Shown one piece after another: positions 28,280 through 40,728 of a stretch of DNA of 64,000 nt. This stretch comes from Bigelowiella natans CCMP2755 (lineage: Eukaryota > Cercozoa > Chlorarachniophyceae): positions 20,356 through 84,355 of the forward strand of contig ADNK01000008.1 of the NCBI GenBank assembly GCA_000320545.1. Direction: 5' to 3'. The notes beneath the pieces are model-generated. The model was not told the origin of the DNA. It ran no database searches and worked only from the letters and a program-made list of their open reading frames with translations. The position numbers and the translations under genes were made by a program. Numbering within the stretch: position 1 is the stretch's first letter; each line of letters starts with the position of its first letter.

Positions 28280-30092
28280 ATGGGAAAGAAGAAGTCCAAG
28301 GCGAATACAAAGGATGTCCCGCTCGAATGTACACCGCTAAGGAATCCTTTCAAGGGCGAGAACGTGTTCTTGGACATATCATCAACCAAGAAGCTCAAAG
28401 CAATCCAGGCTCGTTTGGAAGTCGCTGAAATGGTACATTTCGAATTTCCGAACCTACTTCTGTGGTTGCTAACACATCGTATCTCAGCGAATAGTCCCCA
28501 GTCTAGACAGGGAAGTCAGCATTTTGGTACGTCTTTACGAATCCGTCAAAGGTTTCTTAATCTCACAATGCACAATGAACGAAAAGGTTACGGACCAATG
28601 CATTCGAAGGCCTACGCGGCAGAAATCCAGCCAGGTAATAGTTTGTAGTAATTTTTAAATTAAGTTTTAGGTCACAATGCGGATTCTTTTAATTAGAGCA
28701 AATCGAGCTCTAGAAGCCTGAGAGGGCATAAGCTATTTGAAGCTTCTCTAAAAAAGGCGAAAGGGGTATTCCAAATACATTTCTCGGATCGATTCTTTTC
28801 TTATTGACTGTTACAAATTTATAAGGATTCAACGCAAGTGGTGAACATAGTCAACAAAGCTGAAAATATGGGAATAAAAGTTTACAGTTGTGAAAGAATA
28901 GAGCGGGTTAGTTTTCAAAAAAATAATATGCTTTCTGTTTAATTGACTAGAATTTTACGTTAGGAATTGGATAAGTTAGGCATCTTACATCAATCTCAAA
29001 ATCAAGGTGTGTATGAATTTCACCGATAAAGATTCATAAGATTTAGTTGGTGTTATTATTGACATCAGTGCGCAAAAAAGGAACGAAGAGAAGAAGATAT
29101 CCAAAGTTAATCCTTGGGGACTTAAGTGGTCGCTATGCAGCAATAGTCAAAGACTTTAGGTGCGCTTCAATCCAGAATTTCCAGAATATATCTTGAATCT
29201 CTTGTACTTTCAGCGGTATCGACTCTGGATCGACATATCCGGAAATGAATGTGGATGCTAAGGAAGGAGAATGCCCTTTCCTCCCGAAGAAAAGGACAAA
29301 GTCGGCCAAATCAAAGGCAAAATTTGATCAAAACTGGAAGTTGAGAGGCTATTGCGAGTGTTGCTCAGAGCATTATACCCGGGGACTTGCAAAACATGTG
29401 CTATCCTCAAAACATAAGGTAGTACCATGTTGGTTGCGTTTATATATAATTCCTGAGAGTCCGAAAATATTTTGTCAGGCATTTGTGAATAACCGATCCA
29501 ATTTCAAACAACTCGATGAGTTGTTTCTAGTTGTAAATAAGGAAATAGAGACCTCAAGCCATGGTCTCACGAATAATGTGAAAGAAAATAGAACTCATCC
29601 TGATTCGCAGAAGACCAGAACGAGTCGAAAGACTCCACTTTTAGCATTAGAGAAGGTCTGGATGCATAACACATCAACAATTGCAGATTTCTGAATTATT
29701 TTTACTTTCGGTAGAATACAATTCAACCTTCGAGACCCTGCAAAGAAATTTCTGGGATTACAAAGGTTATACTTTCAGCTAATCATCATACGGACAGCCT
29801 ACTAATATTGACTTTTCAGATGATGCAAGAAGCAACGCCTAGTCGAAGTTCAAAATACATTTTGAAGAAAAGGAACAGACCTTCAGCATCTGGTGACACA
29901 GCGGGGGGAAAGCAGAAACACGTCGAAATAATAAAGTCTAAATCATCTTCTCCGCCGAACAAAAGGTCAAGAACGGAAGTTCTAACACCACCTCCGGCAA
30001 TATTCAGCAACGATTATATGCACTCCCCGATCGACGATGATGGGCAAAAGTCCTCAGATAGGGTACGAGATGGTAACGAAGTATATTGTTGA
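28280..30092 (+). CDS. DBF4: DBF4-like regulatory subunit of CDC7 kinase
   Basis: DBF4 binds and activates CDC7 kinase, which phosphorylates MCM helicase to fire replication origins. All three family motifs are visible. Motif N (BRCT-like) spans NPFKGENVFLDISSTKKLKA and RIVPSLDREVSILV. Motif M is ILGDLSGRYAAIVKDF (about 29100-29158). Motif C is a zinc finger, GYCECCSEHYTRGLAKHVL, with Cys-x2-Cys and two His in exon 29214-29418, continued by FVNNRSNFKQLDELF after a short intron. Between N and M lie KGYGPMHSKAYAAEIQ, SLRGHKLFEASLKKAKG and NKAENMGIKVYSCERI. The tail is basic and Ser-rich (PPNKRSRTEVLTPP). The stop is TGA at 30090-30092. Introns are 45-110 bp without microsatellites, unlike the adjacent SNF2 gene. 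The start is the ATG of MGKKKSKANTKD. Confidence 0.85.
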
Positions 30093-31070
30093 CGAAGCTA
30101 ATAGAGCTTTGGTCTGTGCAGTGAGGACAAAATGCGAACTGTGAAATAGAATTTATTATAAGTGAAAATGACATTCCATCGTATATGCACTGTACTGAAA
30201 GCGGTAGCCGTCGGCAGGTTGCATATAACCGCAGCGCAGCGCATGTTATCCGACGATTCTTATTATAAGCTACTATCCTACCAATGCCATACGCTACGCG
30301 ACAACCCATATTGCCACTTACTGGCAAGGCACTGTTTGTATAAAGGTACGGCACTGAAGCTATGCGCTTAAGCGTCCGCACCGTTGTAAACAATGAAAGC
30401 AATTCGCTATGCCCACGCTGGCTGGGCTTGCAAGCACACCATTGGTGCATGCTAGCATGCTAGCATGGCTGTGCATCATTGCTACTAATGAAGCTCGTAC
30501 ATGTTATGATACCGAGCATGACCAGCCTAGCTAGATGCCATTGCGTACGTAGGCTGCACTAGTGTAGGCAGAAAGCGCGCTATGACAAAAGCATATTAGA
30601 TGCTGCTGGTTTAGCTAATTCACTTAAACAAATTATTGATACGTGGTCATATGCAGCTAGAATGCAACTTACCCAGCTAGCTGGGGTTCCAGGAATTTAC
30701 GTACGTAAGCTTCACTAGTTCACTCTCTGCACACGCACACACATGTTACTAAGCGTATCACATCTGATCGACGACAGCACTCATAGTTCAATGCCGTTGC
30801 ATGCAGCTAATTACGTATATCACCAGCTATAGCGCTACACGTATACATTTGGCAGGGCGTAGCAACATCGGTAGTTTGAAACTTTAATAATATCGATCGA
30901 ATGGATGCTTGACTTGCACATTTTGACATGCGCTCACTCTAGAAGGTAAGGTACATTATGCGTGATTCACAATGTGAGCTGGCTACAAAAACTCACTGCA
31001 ACGTCCATGACCAAACAATGACTGCAGCACAAGTTAATACATCATATGTATTGTCATCATTTAATAGAGA
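30093..31070. other. Convergent spacer rich in palindromic words
   Basis: No exon is supported. The stretch is dense in GCTAGC, ATGCATGC and TACGTA words and holds two overlapping copies of the 12-bp palindrome CATGCTAGCATG at 30448-30467. Confidence 0.5.
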
Positions 31071-32160
31071 CTTGTTTGCTTCATAATAGACATGAACTCA
31101 TCCAGGCTGATCTTTCCATCCTGTTGACCAGATATATCGTTAGCGTAATGAAAGACTGATTTTTTGCTGTCTTCTGCAATAGTGACCTGGTCTGTATCAA
31201 ATTCCTCGATCATAGCAGTGAGTTCTTCATCTGAGAGAACCTCGCCCTAATTCATAAATTAATTTCTGTGATTTTACATAGCAGTAAACTTAATGGCAGA
31301 TAAACCAGTTCTCTCGATACACGGCGCAGGTTTTTCATCGATATGAATCCGGTATCGTCGTCGTCAAATAGAGCGAAAGCCTTCTTCATTTCCTCCTCGG
31401 GGTCACGCTGAAGGACCTTTTCCCCCATGATCTCTGCAAAATCAGCATATGAAATTTTCCCGGTCTGGTTCCTACACAGGATAGGAGGACAACATTCTTT
31501 ATCAGGGATTGAAATTTAAGAAATTTTAATAAGAATGCCTACCTGTCGTACTCTTTCATGATTTTCACAACCTCTTGCTTCTGAACATTAAACCCAAGAG
31601 CTCGCATTGCGACCTTCCCAGTAAATTGCAAAGGAAATTAAAATTGAATATATACAACATACAGTTCCCATCTGGAATCTAAAACTTGATTTATTTCATA
31701 GTACAACTGGTTTCATTAGTTTGGTTACCTTGAGTTCATGGTAATCAATACTGCCCGTCTTATCCGTATCGAAGAGATCGAATGCCTATGTCATTTATTT
31801 ATTGATCAATTTTTATTCTAGCATTTGCAACTAGACAATAGAGACCTCCTTAATCTCCTGTTTTTGTTCTTCTGTGAGGGTTGGTCTGGTAGATTTCCCA
31901 CCTGCACAAGCAAGCAAATGTAATGACCAAAAATCGTGGGAGGAAGAACGAAGTCCCAATTGAAAATAGAATAGCGTTTCAGAACATCTTACACTAGATG
32001 AGTATTAAAATTTTACGATCGCAAAATGAATTTTCCGAATCGCATCCCCATAACAATGTAAATGCTGACCCAGGTGCAGATACAGTAATTCCCATATATA
32101 AGTTCCCCTCTCTCCCGTAGTTCCTACTATCCCTTCCCAATCACTTATTATATTTTTAAA

Positions 32161-32205
<45 letters not shown>

Positions 32206-32367
32206 CCCTACTCAACATGGGCAATCCTCCAAAAACTGAGAATGGGTCTTTTTCTTCCCATTATTTCATTTTGGTGAAATTCTAATAAATGATTCATTCC
32301 TATTTTTACCCTTACGACGGCTGTACTTGCCAAAGCCAAGTCCGTGCTTTGTTTCCGTGGACAACAT
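31071..32367 (-). CDS. CETN3: Centrin-3 type EF-hand protein
   Basis: Centrins are Ca2+-binding proteins of basal bodies and centrosomes. Six exons read MLSTETKHGLGFGKYSRRK, then TLTEEQKQEIKE, AFDLFDTDKTGSIDYHELK (EF1), AMRALGFNVQKQEVVKIMKE, NQTGKISYADFAEIM (EF2), AFALFDDDDTGFISMKNLRR (EF3) and DEELTAMIEEF with DTDQDGKISLDEFMSIMK (EF4). The protein is about 175 residues and ends TSLY with TAA at 31071-31073. EEQKQEIK, IDYHELK, MRALGF, LFDDDD and NLRRV.RELGE favour the centrin-3/CDC31 branch over centrin-1/2. EF4 is split by a 63-bp intron (donor after DTDQ); without splicing it would look like an insertion. Introns are short and mostly repeat-free, but the first (between 31.9 and 32.3 kb) contains a (TC)n run. 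Confidence 0.92.
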
Positions 32368-33124
32368 TCTCAGTATGGGCGCCTTCTTAGACTCAGCTTT
32401 AACTTCTCGCCTTGTTCTGTTCCCGCCATATCCCTCTTTGTGCAGACTAAAATGCTAATGTGGTAAAAATCATCTGATTTATGACATACGTCATGAGGAT
32501 ACTAGGATTTCCAAACAAATTAAGCTAGATCAACCCTTTGAATAGTGTGATATCAGGATCTTAAAATGTGGAAGCAGATCATTTTCTACCAAGAATGTAC
32601 GTAAAGGACATTTTGCTGGGAAAGTGTTGTCTCAAGTTTAAATTGCATGGAAATGGGTCAAGTTCAACAGCATCAGCTTTTTGGCGCGTCACTGTTGTTA
32701 TTGTTGTGAAAACGAGTGAAAAACGAAAGACATCCTCAAAACCGGAGGGGTTTGGATCTACGACTAAGTGAATGAACGCATAACGCACTGGGTTTATCCG
32801 AAAATAATATTTGGAGATTGGAATGCTCCTGAGAACGCATCAAAACGAGCACTGTACAACAGCTCCAAGAATATGCTGAAGCAAGTCTCTTTTATTCATG
32901 CGACAATATTTATAATCAATATTTGCTATTAATTTGCAAGATTTCTTCCTCAATATTTGCATGCGCGGTGGGCCTCACCGACACATACGATATCGATTAT
33001 CTTGTGCTTTGCTTGCTTTATAACACAGCTAATGCAACGCTTTAATAACAGTCTCAGTAACACACAAGACACGGTGTTTCGAAGTACACGTCCTTGTGTC
33101 TATTATGGTTTTCCTTTCGTTCGG
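32368..33124. promoter_or_regulatory. Divergent spacer between centrin-3 and SDR genes
   Basis: No coding exon is supported, although a frame open from 32957 runs into the SDR start. It likely holds both promoters. Confidence 0.35.
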
Positions 33125-34224
33125 ATGGACAGCGCAAAGAGTGGCAAGGTTTGAAGTACTGCGTTCATTCCGAATCCTCTGATTGTATCTTTCGAAATGT
33201 GTTGCCTTTGAAGGAAAAGGATTCGGAATTTCTCGGGGACATCTCGATTTCTCACGTCATCTCCCGGTCTTAATGATAAGAGGGGCACAGCTGTGGTAAT
33301 CGGGGGGACCGGATATGTTGGGTCACACGTAGTCAAACAACTACTGAGCAAAAACTATCGCGTTCGAGCCACTTCTCGGGATGCAAAGAAAGCGGCCTGG
33401 ATTAAGAATATATTGTCACCAACCTCTGCTCAGAATGAAGCAAACAAGGGAACAGGAGAAAATGAAAGCGATGTCGAAATCTTCGAGCTTAGCTTGTCAA
33501 ACACTACCCCCACCGATGCCAAGATGGACTCCCTCCTCAATGGGACTGATGCTGTATTTTTCTGTGCTGGCTTCGAAAGGCAAGATCCATCAACGATAGA
33601 TTTTATGGTTAACAACGCACAGGCTACAATCCAGGCTGCCAAGCGTCAAAAGGTTTCATGTGTCGTCCTGACCAGCAGCGGAGGAAGCACAAATCCATCT
33701 GACCACCCCAACGAGGTCCCAAAAAAGGAACATGAACATTGGAGTGACCCAGAATCACAAAAACAACGTGGAAGATTCTCCCCGGCTGCAAAGACACTAA
33801 TGGAGATTCATGCCCTGGCTGCCGTTGGAAGGAATCAGGCCAACCAGATCGTTCAACCGGAGAAAGCCAAAGATGCGCCAAGACTTTGCATAATGAACCC
33901 CAACCTCATCCTCGGTCCACAGCTACACCCGGGGCCAATTTCAGGCAACTCACTACCTTGGATTGTGCGAATTCTAAAGGGAGAGGCCATGAACGAGACC
34001 ATACCTAACGACTCCATGAGTATCATTGATGTCCGAGATCTGGCTCTTTTGCACGTGGCCTGCTTCGAGAACGAGGATGCGTCAGGAAGGTCTCTAGTCT
34101 ATAATTGCAAGTGCCTGTCTTTAGAAACACTGAAAACTAAATTAGATATTTGATAATTGGTATCACGTATTGGAAATATGTGATACGAGACGCTGCGACT
34201 CATTATGTTTCTGCAACATATTTG

Positions 34225-34262
<38 letters not shown>

Positions 34263-34574
34263 GTTATATTTACATGGATTATTACGCGTTTGCGTGTACG
34301 TGCACGTGCATAACTATGTTTATATATGGCGTACATTAGGTATTTTGGAGTAGATAAGTCCTATCCATGGGAGGAAATCTTGACGGTTTTCGAGGATGCA
34401 CTACCATCCTATGAAAAGCCTCCAAGATTCGAGGGTGTGCAGCACACTCCAACTCAATTTGATTTTACTCGAAGAGACTCCCTAGGTGTTAAATTACGGC
34501 CCCTAAAAGAAACAATGGGCGATTTAATAGCCTTCTTGCAATCGAAAGGGGTTTTAATCGGTGAAAGGTCGTGA
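33125..34574 (+). CDS. Extended short-chain dehydrogenase/reductase lacking the catalytic Tyr
   Basis: The family (dihydroflavonol reductase and cinnamoyl-CoA reductase relatives) reduces carbonyls with NADPH. Exon 1 is MDSAKSGK (33125-33148). Exon 2 (about 33281-34110) holds the Rossmann motif VIGGTGYVGSHVVKQLL, a basic stretch that suits NADP (RATSRDAKKAAW), the strand FFCAGFERQDPS, the catalytic-Ser region CVVLTSSGGS and NPNLILGPQLHPG. Exon 3 (34340-34574) gives YPWEEILTVFEDALPSYEKP, TQFDFTRRDSLGVKLRPLKE and AFLQSKGVL, the standard C-terminal helix. The phases join exactly as YNCK-YFGVDKSYPW. Where the family has YxxxK, this protein has SPAAK (about 33778-33795), so the catalytic Tyr is replaced by Ser. 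It may be catalytically altered or a binding protein. The intron between exons 2 and 3 contains (CA)n. Confidence 0.8.
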
Positions 34575-35589
34575 TTTCTTGTCCTTTTAATAGACATGGT
34601 ATAAACTTTATATGTAGTAATGTATAGCAGATACATTGCCCATTACTTGAATATGGTAATAATGAATCAGAGTGAGACAGGTTGAATGCAATTAATGATG
34701 TACTTCGCATTGCCATTCGAATCTGCCATACTATTAGTCATATATGCATACACAATCCACTGGCCCAGTAGGCGGATCGAATCGAAGTAGAAGGCTTAAG
34801 CGTCATGTTGCATGGATGCTGCATTACAAAAGGCAACTTGCGAAATTGCATAGCTATGCCATAATTTTATGTCGCGTCTATACGTACGTCATTCTACTAC
34901 TCATTGATCATTTAAATCAGCGGCTATCTCTAGCAGCTTGGTAGCATCCGCCCATGCCATCTACCACCTTTATTTCCATTGCTCTATACGCTGAGAGCAT
35001 GCGCAATATATATAGGCAGATCAAACACATATTGCATGGCGATCTGCTGCTGCAGGACTAGAGGAGTGATCGATGCGATGCGATATATGGGACGGATGTA
35101 ATGATTAATTTTATCAACTAGAATGGTCATCCTAATGTAGCTATGCAATGCAGCGGCTACAGCGCTTACATTACGATGACACGATATGTACAGCTACTAA
35201 TAGTATCGTAATAGTCCGTGCTACTATACGTCAACAGAGCGTACCGCTATGCCCTTATATATATATCCTGAATCTAGACCATATAACATGCAGACAGGCT
35301 ATATATAGCTCCTAGCTATATGCAGCAGCCACGATATACGATATCGATGCATGTGCTACTGCACATATGTCTATCAATTAATAACATGTTATTACATACA
35401 CACATACTAGGCAACACTCATACATGCATAGTATAGATACAAAATACCACGTATTCTGGCTCTACGATATGTTGCTGTGCACAGGTTGCGCAGTTTCAAA
35501 ACAGATACCCCATGCATGAATGCACGTACGTTGCACAAAAATATTTCGCAACAAATAAATGAAGGATATCCTTTACAGGGGGGAGAGCA
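34575..35589. other. Convergent spacer with a partial dispersed-repeat end
   Basis: No exon supported. It is rich in TAGC, ATGC and TATATA words. GACGGATGTAATGA at 35091-35104 matches the terminal repeat of the foldback element at 39771-39946. Confidence 0.5.
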
Positions 35590-36321
35590 TCACATAGCTC
35601 CAACTTCTTCTTGCTCGGCTAAGATGGCGTCCATAAGCATCTCATCCTCAGCATCTATGAGCGGGTCTTCACCTCCGACTCCAAATTCTAGATGACCGGG
35701 ATTGGGGACTGGGCTATCAATTTTGTTGTTGTCAAAACCCTGCATGTCGTCATCATCGAAGAAAGAAGACTTTTTGTTCTGTGGAGACCAGTCTCCGACT
35801 CTATCCCGGCCTTTGTCTACAGCTGGCCGATTGTACTCGTATTTATCGGCAGGCTCCTCGAGGCCCAACGAATGTGCCACGTGTGAAACACCTGCCACCT
35901 CTTTTCTACCGGCTGGCTTATAGTTTGATAACGGCGATTCAGCACTTGCTACAGCCGTCGTCTTGCCCTGATTTGCTCTCTTGAACTTATCAGGATCGAA
36001 GCCTGCAGCCTCCGCTAGCTGCGCGTTTTCCTTCAACTTAGTCTCTATGAGAATTTCGTTGTCTATTTCTTCCATGTCCTTCAGCAAAGCATTTCGCAGA
36101 GCCTCATTGTTTTGCTCCGATGTTTCATTTTTACCCTTTCGCTCTTGCTTTTTTGGTTTCTTCTTCTCTTCCGTTTGACGGCGTTTATTTATGTTTGAAT
36201 CTGGAAGACAAGTTTTCCTTTAGAATTTCTGTTTCTCAATGTATGTAAATGACAAGGGTGTGCATCATGCCATGTCAACATAAACATCATTGATGTTTTA
36301 CGCCAAATACATATAAATATA

Positions 36322-36362
<41 letters not shown>

Positions 36363-36800
36363 AATCTGTATATGTTAAAACATTGTTTGTTGATCAAGTT
36401 AAAAAGTATGAAGTGAACCTTGTACTGACTCTCTTTTTGTTTCGTCTAAGCTGGTGCTTTCTGGTCTGCGCTCTGGCTTCACATCTCCTTTGTTATCCAC
36501 ACTTACACTACTGCTATCCTTGTTTTTTTTATGTTCTTCATTAGCCCACTTATCTTCTTCTTTTTGCGCTTTTTCGAAAGGGTTCTTCGTTCTCTTCGCT
36601 GCGGCCTTAGAGCCAGCCTGTAAGGCGTCGTACTCGTCATCAATTTCCTTGTTTTGCTCCATTTGCCTCTTCAGGCTAGATTTATTTCCCTCAGTTTCTC
36701 TAGGTTTCTCCGAATCCGCAGCTTTGCCATTTATCTGCTGAGAATTCTTAGACTCAGCGTCCTCCGGAGAAGCTGGTGGGGACGACGCGCCACATCCCAT
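35590..36800 (-). CDS. Acidic, low-complexity protein with MGCGASS N-terminus
   Basis: Two exons. Exon 1 starts at 36800 with MGCGASSPPASPEDAES and ends near 36420 (TKRESVQ, donor GT). Exon 2 starts near 36202 (DSNINKRRQTEEKKKPKK) and runs to the stop at 35590. The product is about 330 residues and is charged and disordered. Notable parts are KDMEEIDNEILIETKLKENA, AAGFDPDKFKRANQGK and an acidic C-terminus (DAEDEMLMDAILAEQEE). Gly2 and Cys3 with Ser6-7 suit N-myristoylation plus palmitoylation, so membrane attachment is likely (inference from family knowledge of acylation signals). No known domain was recognised. The single intron contains a (TA)n run (about 36328-36359). Confidence 0.65.
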
Positions 36801-37179
36801 TGCGAACTATTGATTGTGAGAAAAGGTGCATGAATTAGTTTCTGTTCGTCCATACTGCAAAAGTAGAAAAGAAAAAGAGGATCAAGTGCGCAGTACGACT
36901 ACCTTCTCCTAAGATGCAGAGATGAATAAATTAAGTTGAAATAACTGGAATGTCTTAACCCGAGCGAATTAAAACAGCTGGGGTCGTGCGGCTGCAGTAT
37001 CGACTGAGTCAATATTGAGCAACAAGCAACACATTCAATGGATCGTATTTACTGGTTACATAATTTTTCACTTGGGAAGATGTGTTTGTTGCAGACAAGA
37101 CGAATGTATTTTCCTCTCTTAGATCATGCGAAGTTAGCATAAAAGCGAATCAACACAAAACTTCATCACACAGTCTCGA

Positions 37180-38124
37180 GAGAACTTGGATGCAGTTCAC
37201 AAGAGGCATCTTTGAAACTCAATCTAGAATTGGAGGTGTGGATTTTCTTCTCAACACCCCGTGCTTGAGAAAAACGGGCTGCACATTCGAATGTACCAGG
37301 AAGCCCTGGATAACCCGAATACCCAATGGGCACGTGGAAAGTCATTATTATCTCTACATGATGTACCAGGTCAGTTTCGAGACTAGAATGAGCAGTCCGC
37401 GCAGAGCCTGACTCTTCGTTGGCCGGCACAGCGTAGTCCTCTGCTCGATTGTGTGTGCCACGAGTATGGAGGGATAGACTCTACTGTCGTCGTGAATTCT
37501 AAGAAACAAGAAACCTAAACAAGCCTCGGAAACCCTGAACTGAGTGCGATTATTTGTTTTAGAACAAAAAGTCTTCGCATGTCACATCGGCGTTGCCAAA
37601 AAAACGCTTCCTCCCAATCGATACGCCGAATCCTTCACATTTTAACCTTGCGACAACCCAAATTTGGAAGTCACAGGTGGATAAAATCCCCACTGCGAGT
37701 GGTAGATCTAGATCTACACAGATCTACGCCGGAATTTTGACAGAAACGCATTTCATCCCGGCAATACCGGCCCTCCTCGCATTCGGCAATCAATCAATCC
37801 TGTCATATGATGTATAGAGGAATTATGAAGTGCGACAATGATATATGTTGTCGTAAGAGGATAATGGGAGAGTGGTGGTGTACGCTCAACACACAGACTC
37901 GACGGAAGGAGCGGAAGGAGGACGGGGCGGGTCCCTGTGCCGTGCAAACGGATTTCGCCTCGAGTCTCGCAAGCCGTGCTCGCCGAAGATGATGCGAGAT
38001 TTGGCCAAAGTATTGGGCCTGAAAAATGCTGCTAATCGAGCACTCTCTGCCTTGGCCTTAGGTATTCACCAAGGAGTTGGGCAGGGCTTTTTACGTTCGT
38101 GATAGCTACAATCATGAACGCTGA
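37180..38124 (+). CDS. Hypothetical protein, 5' end unresolved
   Basis: Exons with consistent phase 0 borders give [17 protein letters not shown] and [13 protein letters not shown] (37563-37676, donor GT), then [20 protein letters not shown] and GNQSILSYD (about 37722-37810), then [17 protein letters not shown] through [10 protein letters not shown] (about 37863-38009), and finally [20 protein letters not shown] with TGA at 38122-38124. The strand pattern [22 protein letters not shown] looks like a beta-propeller blade edge, but no family was recognised. Possible upstream exons ([33 protein letters not shown]) lie at about 37180-37370 with weak borders. The gene lies about 240 bp upstream of anamorsin on the same strand. 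Confidence 0.45.
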
Positions 38125-38362
38125 TGCCTTTGTTCGTAACGTTTTTAAATTGATGCTTTATTGTATCTCATACACTCAGAAGATGATATTTTTATTATTA
38201 TTACTCCAAATAGTGGCCATGCTTGCTTTAGCAGCGAACGTCTTGGGGACGAAGAGGGGCATTAGAAAAAAAAAGGATTGGTTCAACGGATGTCTTCGAA
38301 GCGAATCGGGATATCTAGGACAGTCATTGGAAGAAAAGAGATGCCTAATGATTACAGACAAA

Positions 38363-39049
38363 ATGGAGCCATGTTCATCGCATGCAACGACGAACTTTCC
38401 TGTTTGCTGCTGGGTGAAGGCAGGGTCAAAATTGGACATGTTCCATCCCGAAAGATTCAACGAAGTTTTTATCTCAAGCGACCAGCTGTCCTTACTGGAA
38501 ACAAGCCTGCATAACTCTTATGCAGTACTTCGTCCTGGAGGGCAAATCATTATCCAACCGGACAAGGGCCTCAAATTTTCGACATCAAATTTGAAGCTGG
38601 CAGGATTCATACATGTACGCACGGGTGCGACGGAAACACCGTCCCGACGAATTATAGGGACAAAGCCAAGTTGGAATGTGAATTCATTCAAACGTTTACT
38701 TACCAAAAGTTCCTGGGAAGCACAACCGGAGGAGTCAGCAGTTATGATTGACCCGGAGTCATTAATTGACATCTCCCCGAAACCGGATGCCGAGAAAGTC
38801 TTGGCCAGTAGCCCACCAGCTCGACGACGCGCATGTGAAAATTGTGTTTGTGGCAGGAAGGAAAAGGAAGTTCGAGGCGAGCTCGTCGATGAGGAAATTT
38901 TTGACAAAAGTGGAAATCTGATACCACCTAAAACCGGTGGGTGCGGGAACTGTGCACGGGGAGACGATTATAGATGTGACGGGTGTCCTTATAAAGGACA
39001 GCCTGCTTTTAGAGTTGTAGACAATATGGTTAAGCTTAAAAATGAATAA
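38363..39049 (+). CDS. CIAPIN1: Anamorsin (Dre2/CIAPIN1), cytosolic Fe-S assembly factor
   Basis: Anamorsin passes electrons from the diflavin reductase Tah18/Ndor1 to the cytosolic iron-sulfur assembly machinery and binds two Fe-S clusters. The C-terminal domain carries both signature motifs: a first cluster motif in [16 protein letters not shown] (about 38827-38872) and the second motif [13 protein letters not shown] with [11 protein letters not shown] (about 38940-39013). Upstream, [15 protein letters not shown] and [14 protein letters not shown] match the end of the methyltransferase-like N-terminal domain. The stop is TAA at 39047-39049. The frame stays open upstream to 38099, so the start at 38363 is uncertain and a further N-terminal exon may exist. 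The predicted length of about 228 residues is shorter than the roughly 310 usual for the family. Confidence 0.85.
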   Translation: MEPCSSHATTNFPVCCWVKAGSKLDMFHPERFNEVFISSDQLSLLETSLHNSYAVLRPGGQIIIQPDKGLKFSTSNLKLAGFIHVRTGATETPSRRIIGTKPSWNVNSFKRLLTKSSWEAQPEESAVMIDPESLIDISPKPDAEKVLASSPPARRRACENCVCGRKEKEVRGELVDEEIFDKSGNLIPPKTGGCGNCARGDDYRCDGCPYKGQPAFRVVDNMVKLKNE

Positions 39050-40195
39050 ATTACCGAATAATAGACCTAGAGGCTATACTGCATATTCGATTGTGAAGCA
39101 TACTCTAGATAGTAGCATAATATGTATGTATCGTTTATCATCTAGATCATGGCACAGGCTCAAGCATCATCATGCATCATGCATCGTCATCATCGCGTCC
39201 ATCATCGCATACCTAGATGCATAGCAGAGTAGCGTTATCGTCATCATCTATTATTAATGTTATCATTACACATTAGAATCAGCACACATGACACAGCACA
39301 TGGTCGCGTCGTATGGTTGTTGTCCCAGCTATTATCATCTAGACGACTAGGGCGGTGCGTCTCCGCGAGCTTGTGCGAAGCTACGCTCTGCACTACAGAT
39401 GTGTAGTGATCACATTGTAGTGGCTGCACAGTATAGATCTAGAGATGTTTGCGATGCGATCGATGTGCACCGTCACGCACTAGCTAGCTACTAGACTAGT
39501 ATAAGTATAGAGATAGCGCTGCCAGCTGGGAACGACCACATCATTGAAGGTATTGTCATTGTGTTGTGACATGCAGGCCATTGCCATGCTCATATTGGAT
39601 TTGCTGCCAAAGCACCAACCTAGTAGCAACTTCGCAGCGCTGCTGACTCGTCAGTAGCCCATGCTACCGCATCTTGAGGCTAAATAGTCATGCGCACGCT
39701 GCGACGCTCTCTAGCTCTGTCTGTACCAGCTAGCCAGGAATAGCTAGATAGCTACGTGTACACATGATATGTGAGACGGATGTAATGAAATGTTTAAATT
39801 TTTTCAATGATATGTGCACATAGATAGCGTGTGCGTTACATGGTACATGATGTGCTCACTCCTTTAAACAACGCAGTAGCTACGCTAGTGTTAAAGGGCG
39901 CACGTACAGTTGAAAAGATTTAATCACTTCATTACATCCCTCTCACAGTTGCATGCGACACTGTCATCGCATACAGCACCATGGTCATGGGTGCAATGAA
40001 CTTGCATGCTACCGCTACACATGTTAGGCTTGGTTTTGGAAAAGGACAAAATACTTGTACAATTTTTAAGTAGCTACGTGTTGTCGATTCGGGATTAGCG
40101 CTCTACATGTGTTTGCGCACGTGCGAATTGCTTCACCGGCCTCTCCTGGATCGCGTGTTTCCTTTGTTGTATCTCTCTGGACTGCTACCTTGTAC
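39050..40195. other. Convergent spacer holding a foldback element
   Basis: No exon supported. It is rich in CTAGCTAG, ATGCAT and CATCAT words. The foldback element at 39771-39946 is described separately. Confidence 0.5.
39771..39946. mobile_element. MITE-like foldback element
   Basis: The left end 39771-39806 (starting GTGAGACGGATGTAATGAA) and the reverse complement of the right end 39911-39946 (starting GTGAGAGGGATGTAATGAA) match at 32 of 36 positions by eye. The element is about 176 bp with a non-coding centre. A related end occurs at 57161-57199 and a shorter one at 35091-35104. No clear target-site duplication was seen. Structure and dispersion suggest a miniature inverted-repeat transposable element. 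Confidence 0.6.
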
Positions 40196-40685
40196 CTAAT
40201 CCTCAAATTCATCGTCATCATCCTCCGACTCGCTGTTGCCATCCCCAACCGTTACCAAGGCCCTAGCATCCGCACTAATTCCGGCAGTATCGACCTGGGG
40301 CTTGGAGGCAGCAGCAGCACCACCAGCAGCAGCAGGAGCTGGGGGAGGCGGAGCCTGTGATGGAGGTGCAGCATCATTTGAAGAAGGCGCGTCTTTTGAC
40401 TCCGCCCCCGGGGTTAAAGCGTTAGCTGCGGAGGCAGGGCCCTCTGGGTCGAGGCTCAGGATTTTCTTATCGTAGCCCTCCTGCTGCATTTTCATCTCGA
40501 TGACTGGTGGGGGCACACCGAGCTTGAGCATCCGGAAGTACTTGACGAATCTCGGATCGTCCTTCAGCTTAGGGCCTTGAGAGGAAGAAGAAGAAGAAGA
40601 AGAAGAAGAAGAAGAAGAACAACAACAGCATGATGATAGGGGCAAATGGCGGTGTTATTATTCTTCTCAACACATCACGATGGAT

Positions 40686-40728
<43 letters not shown>

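Noticed and set aside
31130-31200. Apparent 20-residue insertion in the fourth centrin EF-hand
   Set aside because: It is a 63-bp intron; removing it gives a canonical DTDQDGKISLDEF loop.
34200-34330. Stop after LETLKTKLDI as the end of the SDR protein
   Set aside because: This is read-through into an intron. Splicing from 34110 to 34340 restores the family C-terminus.
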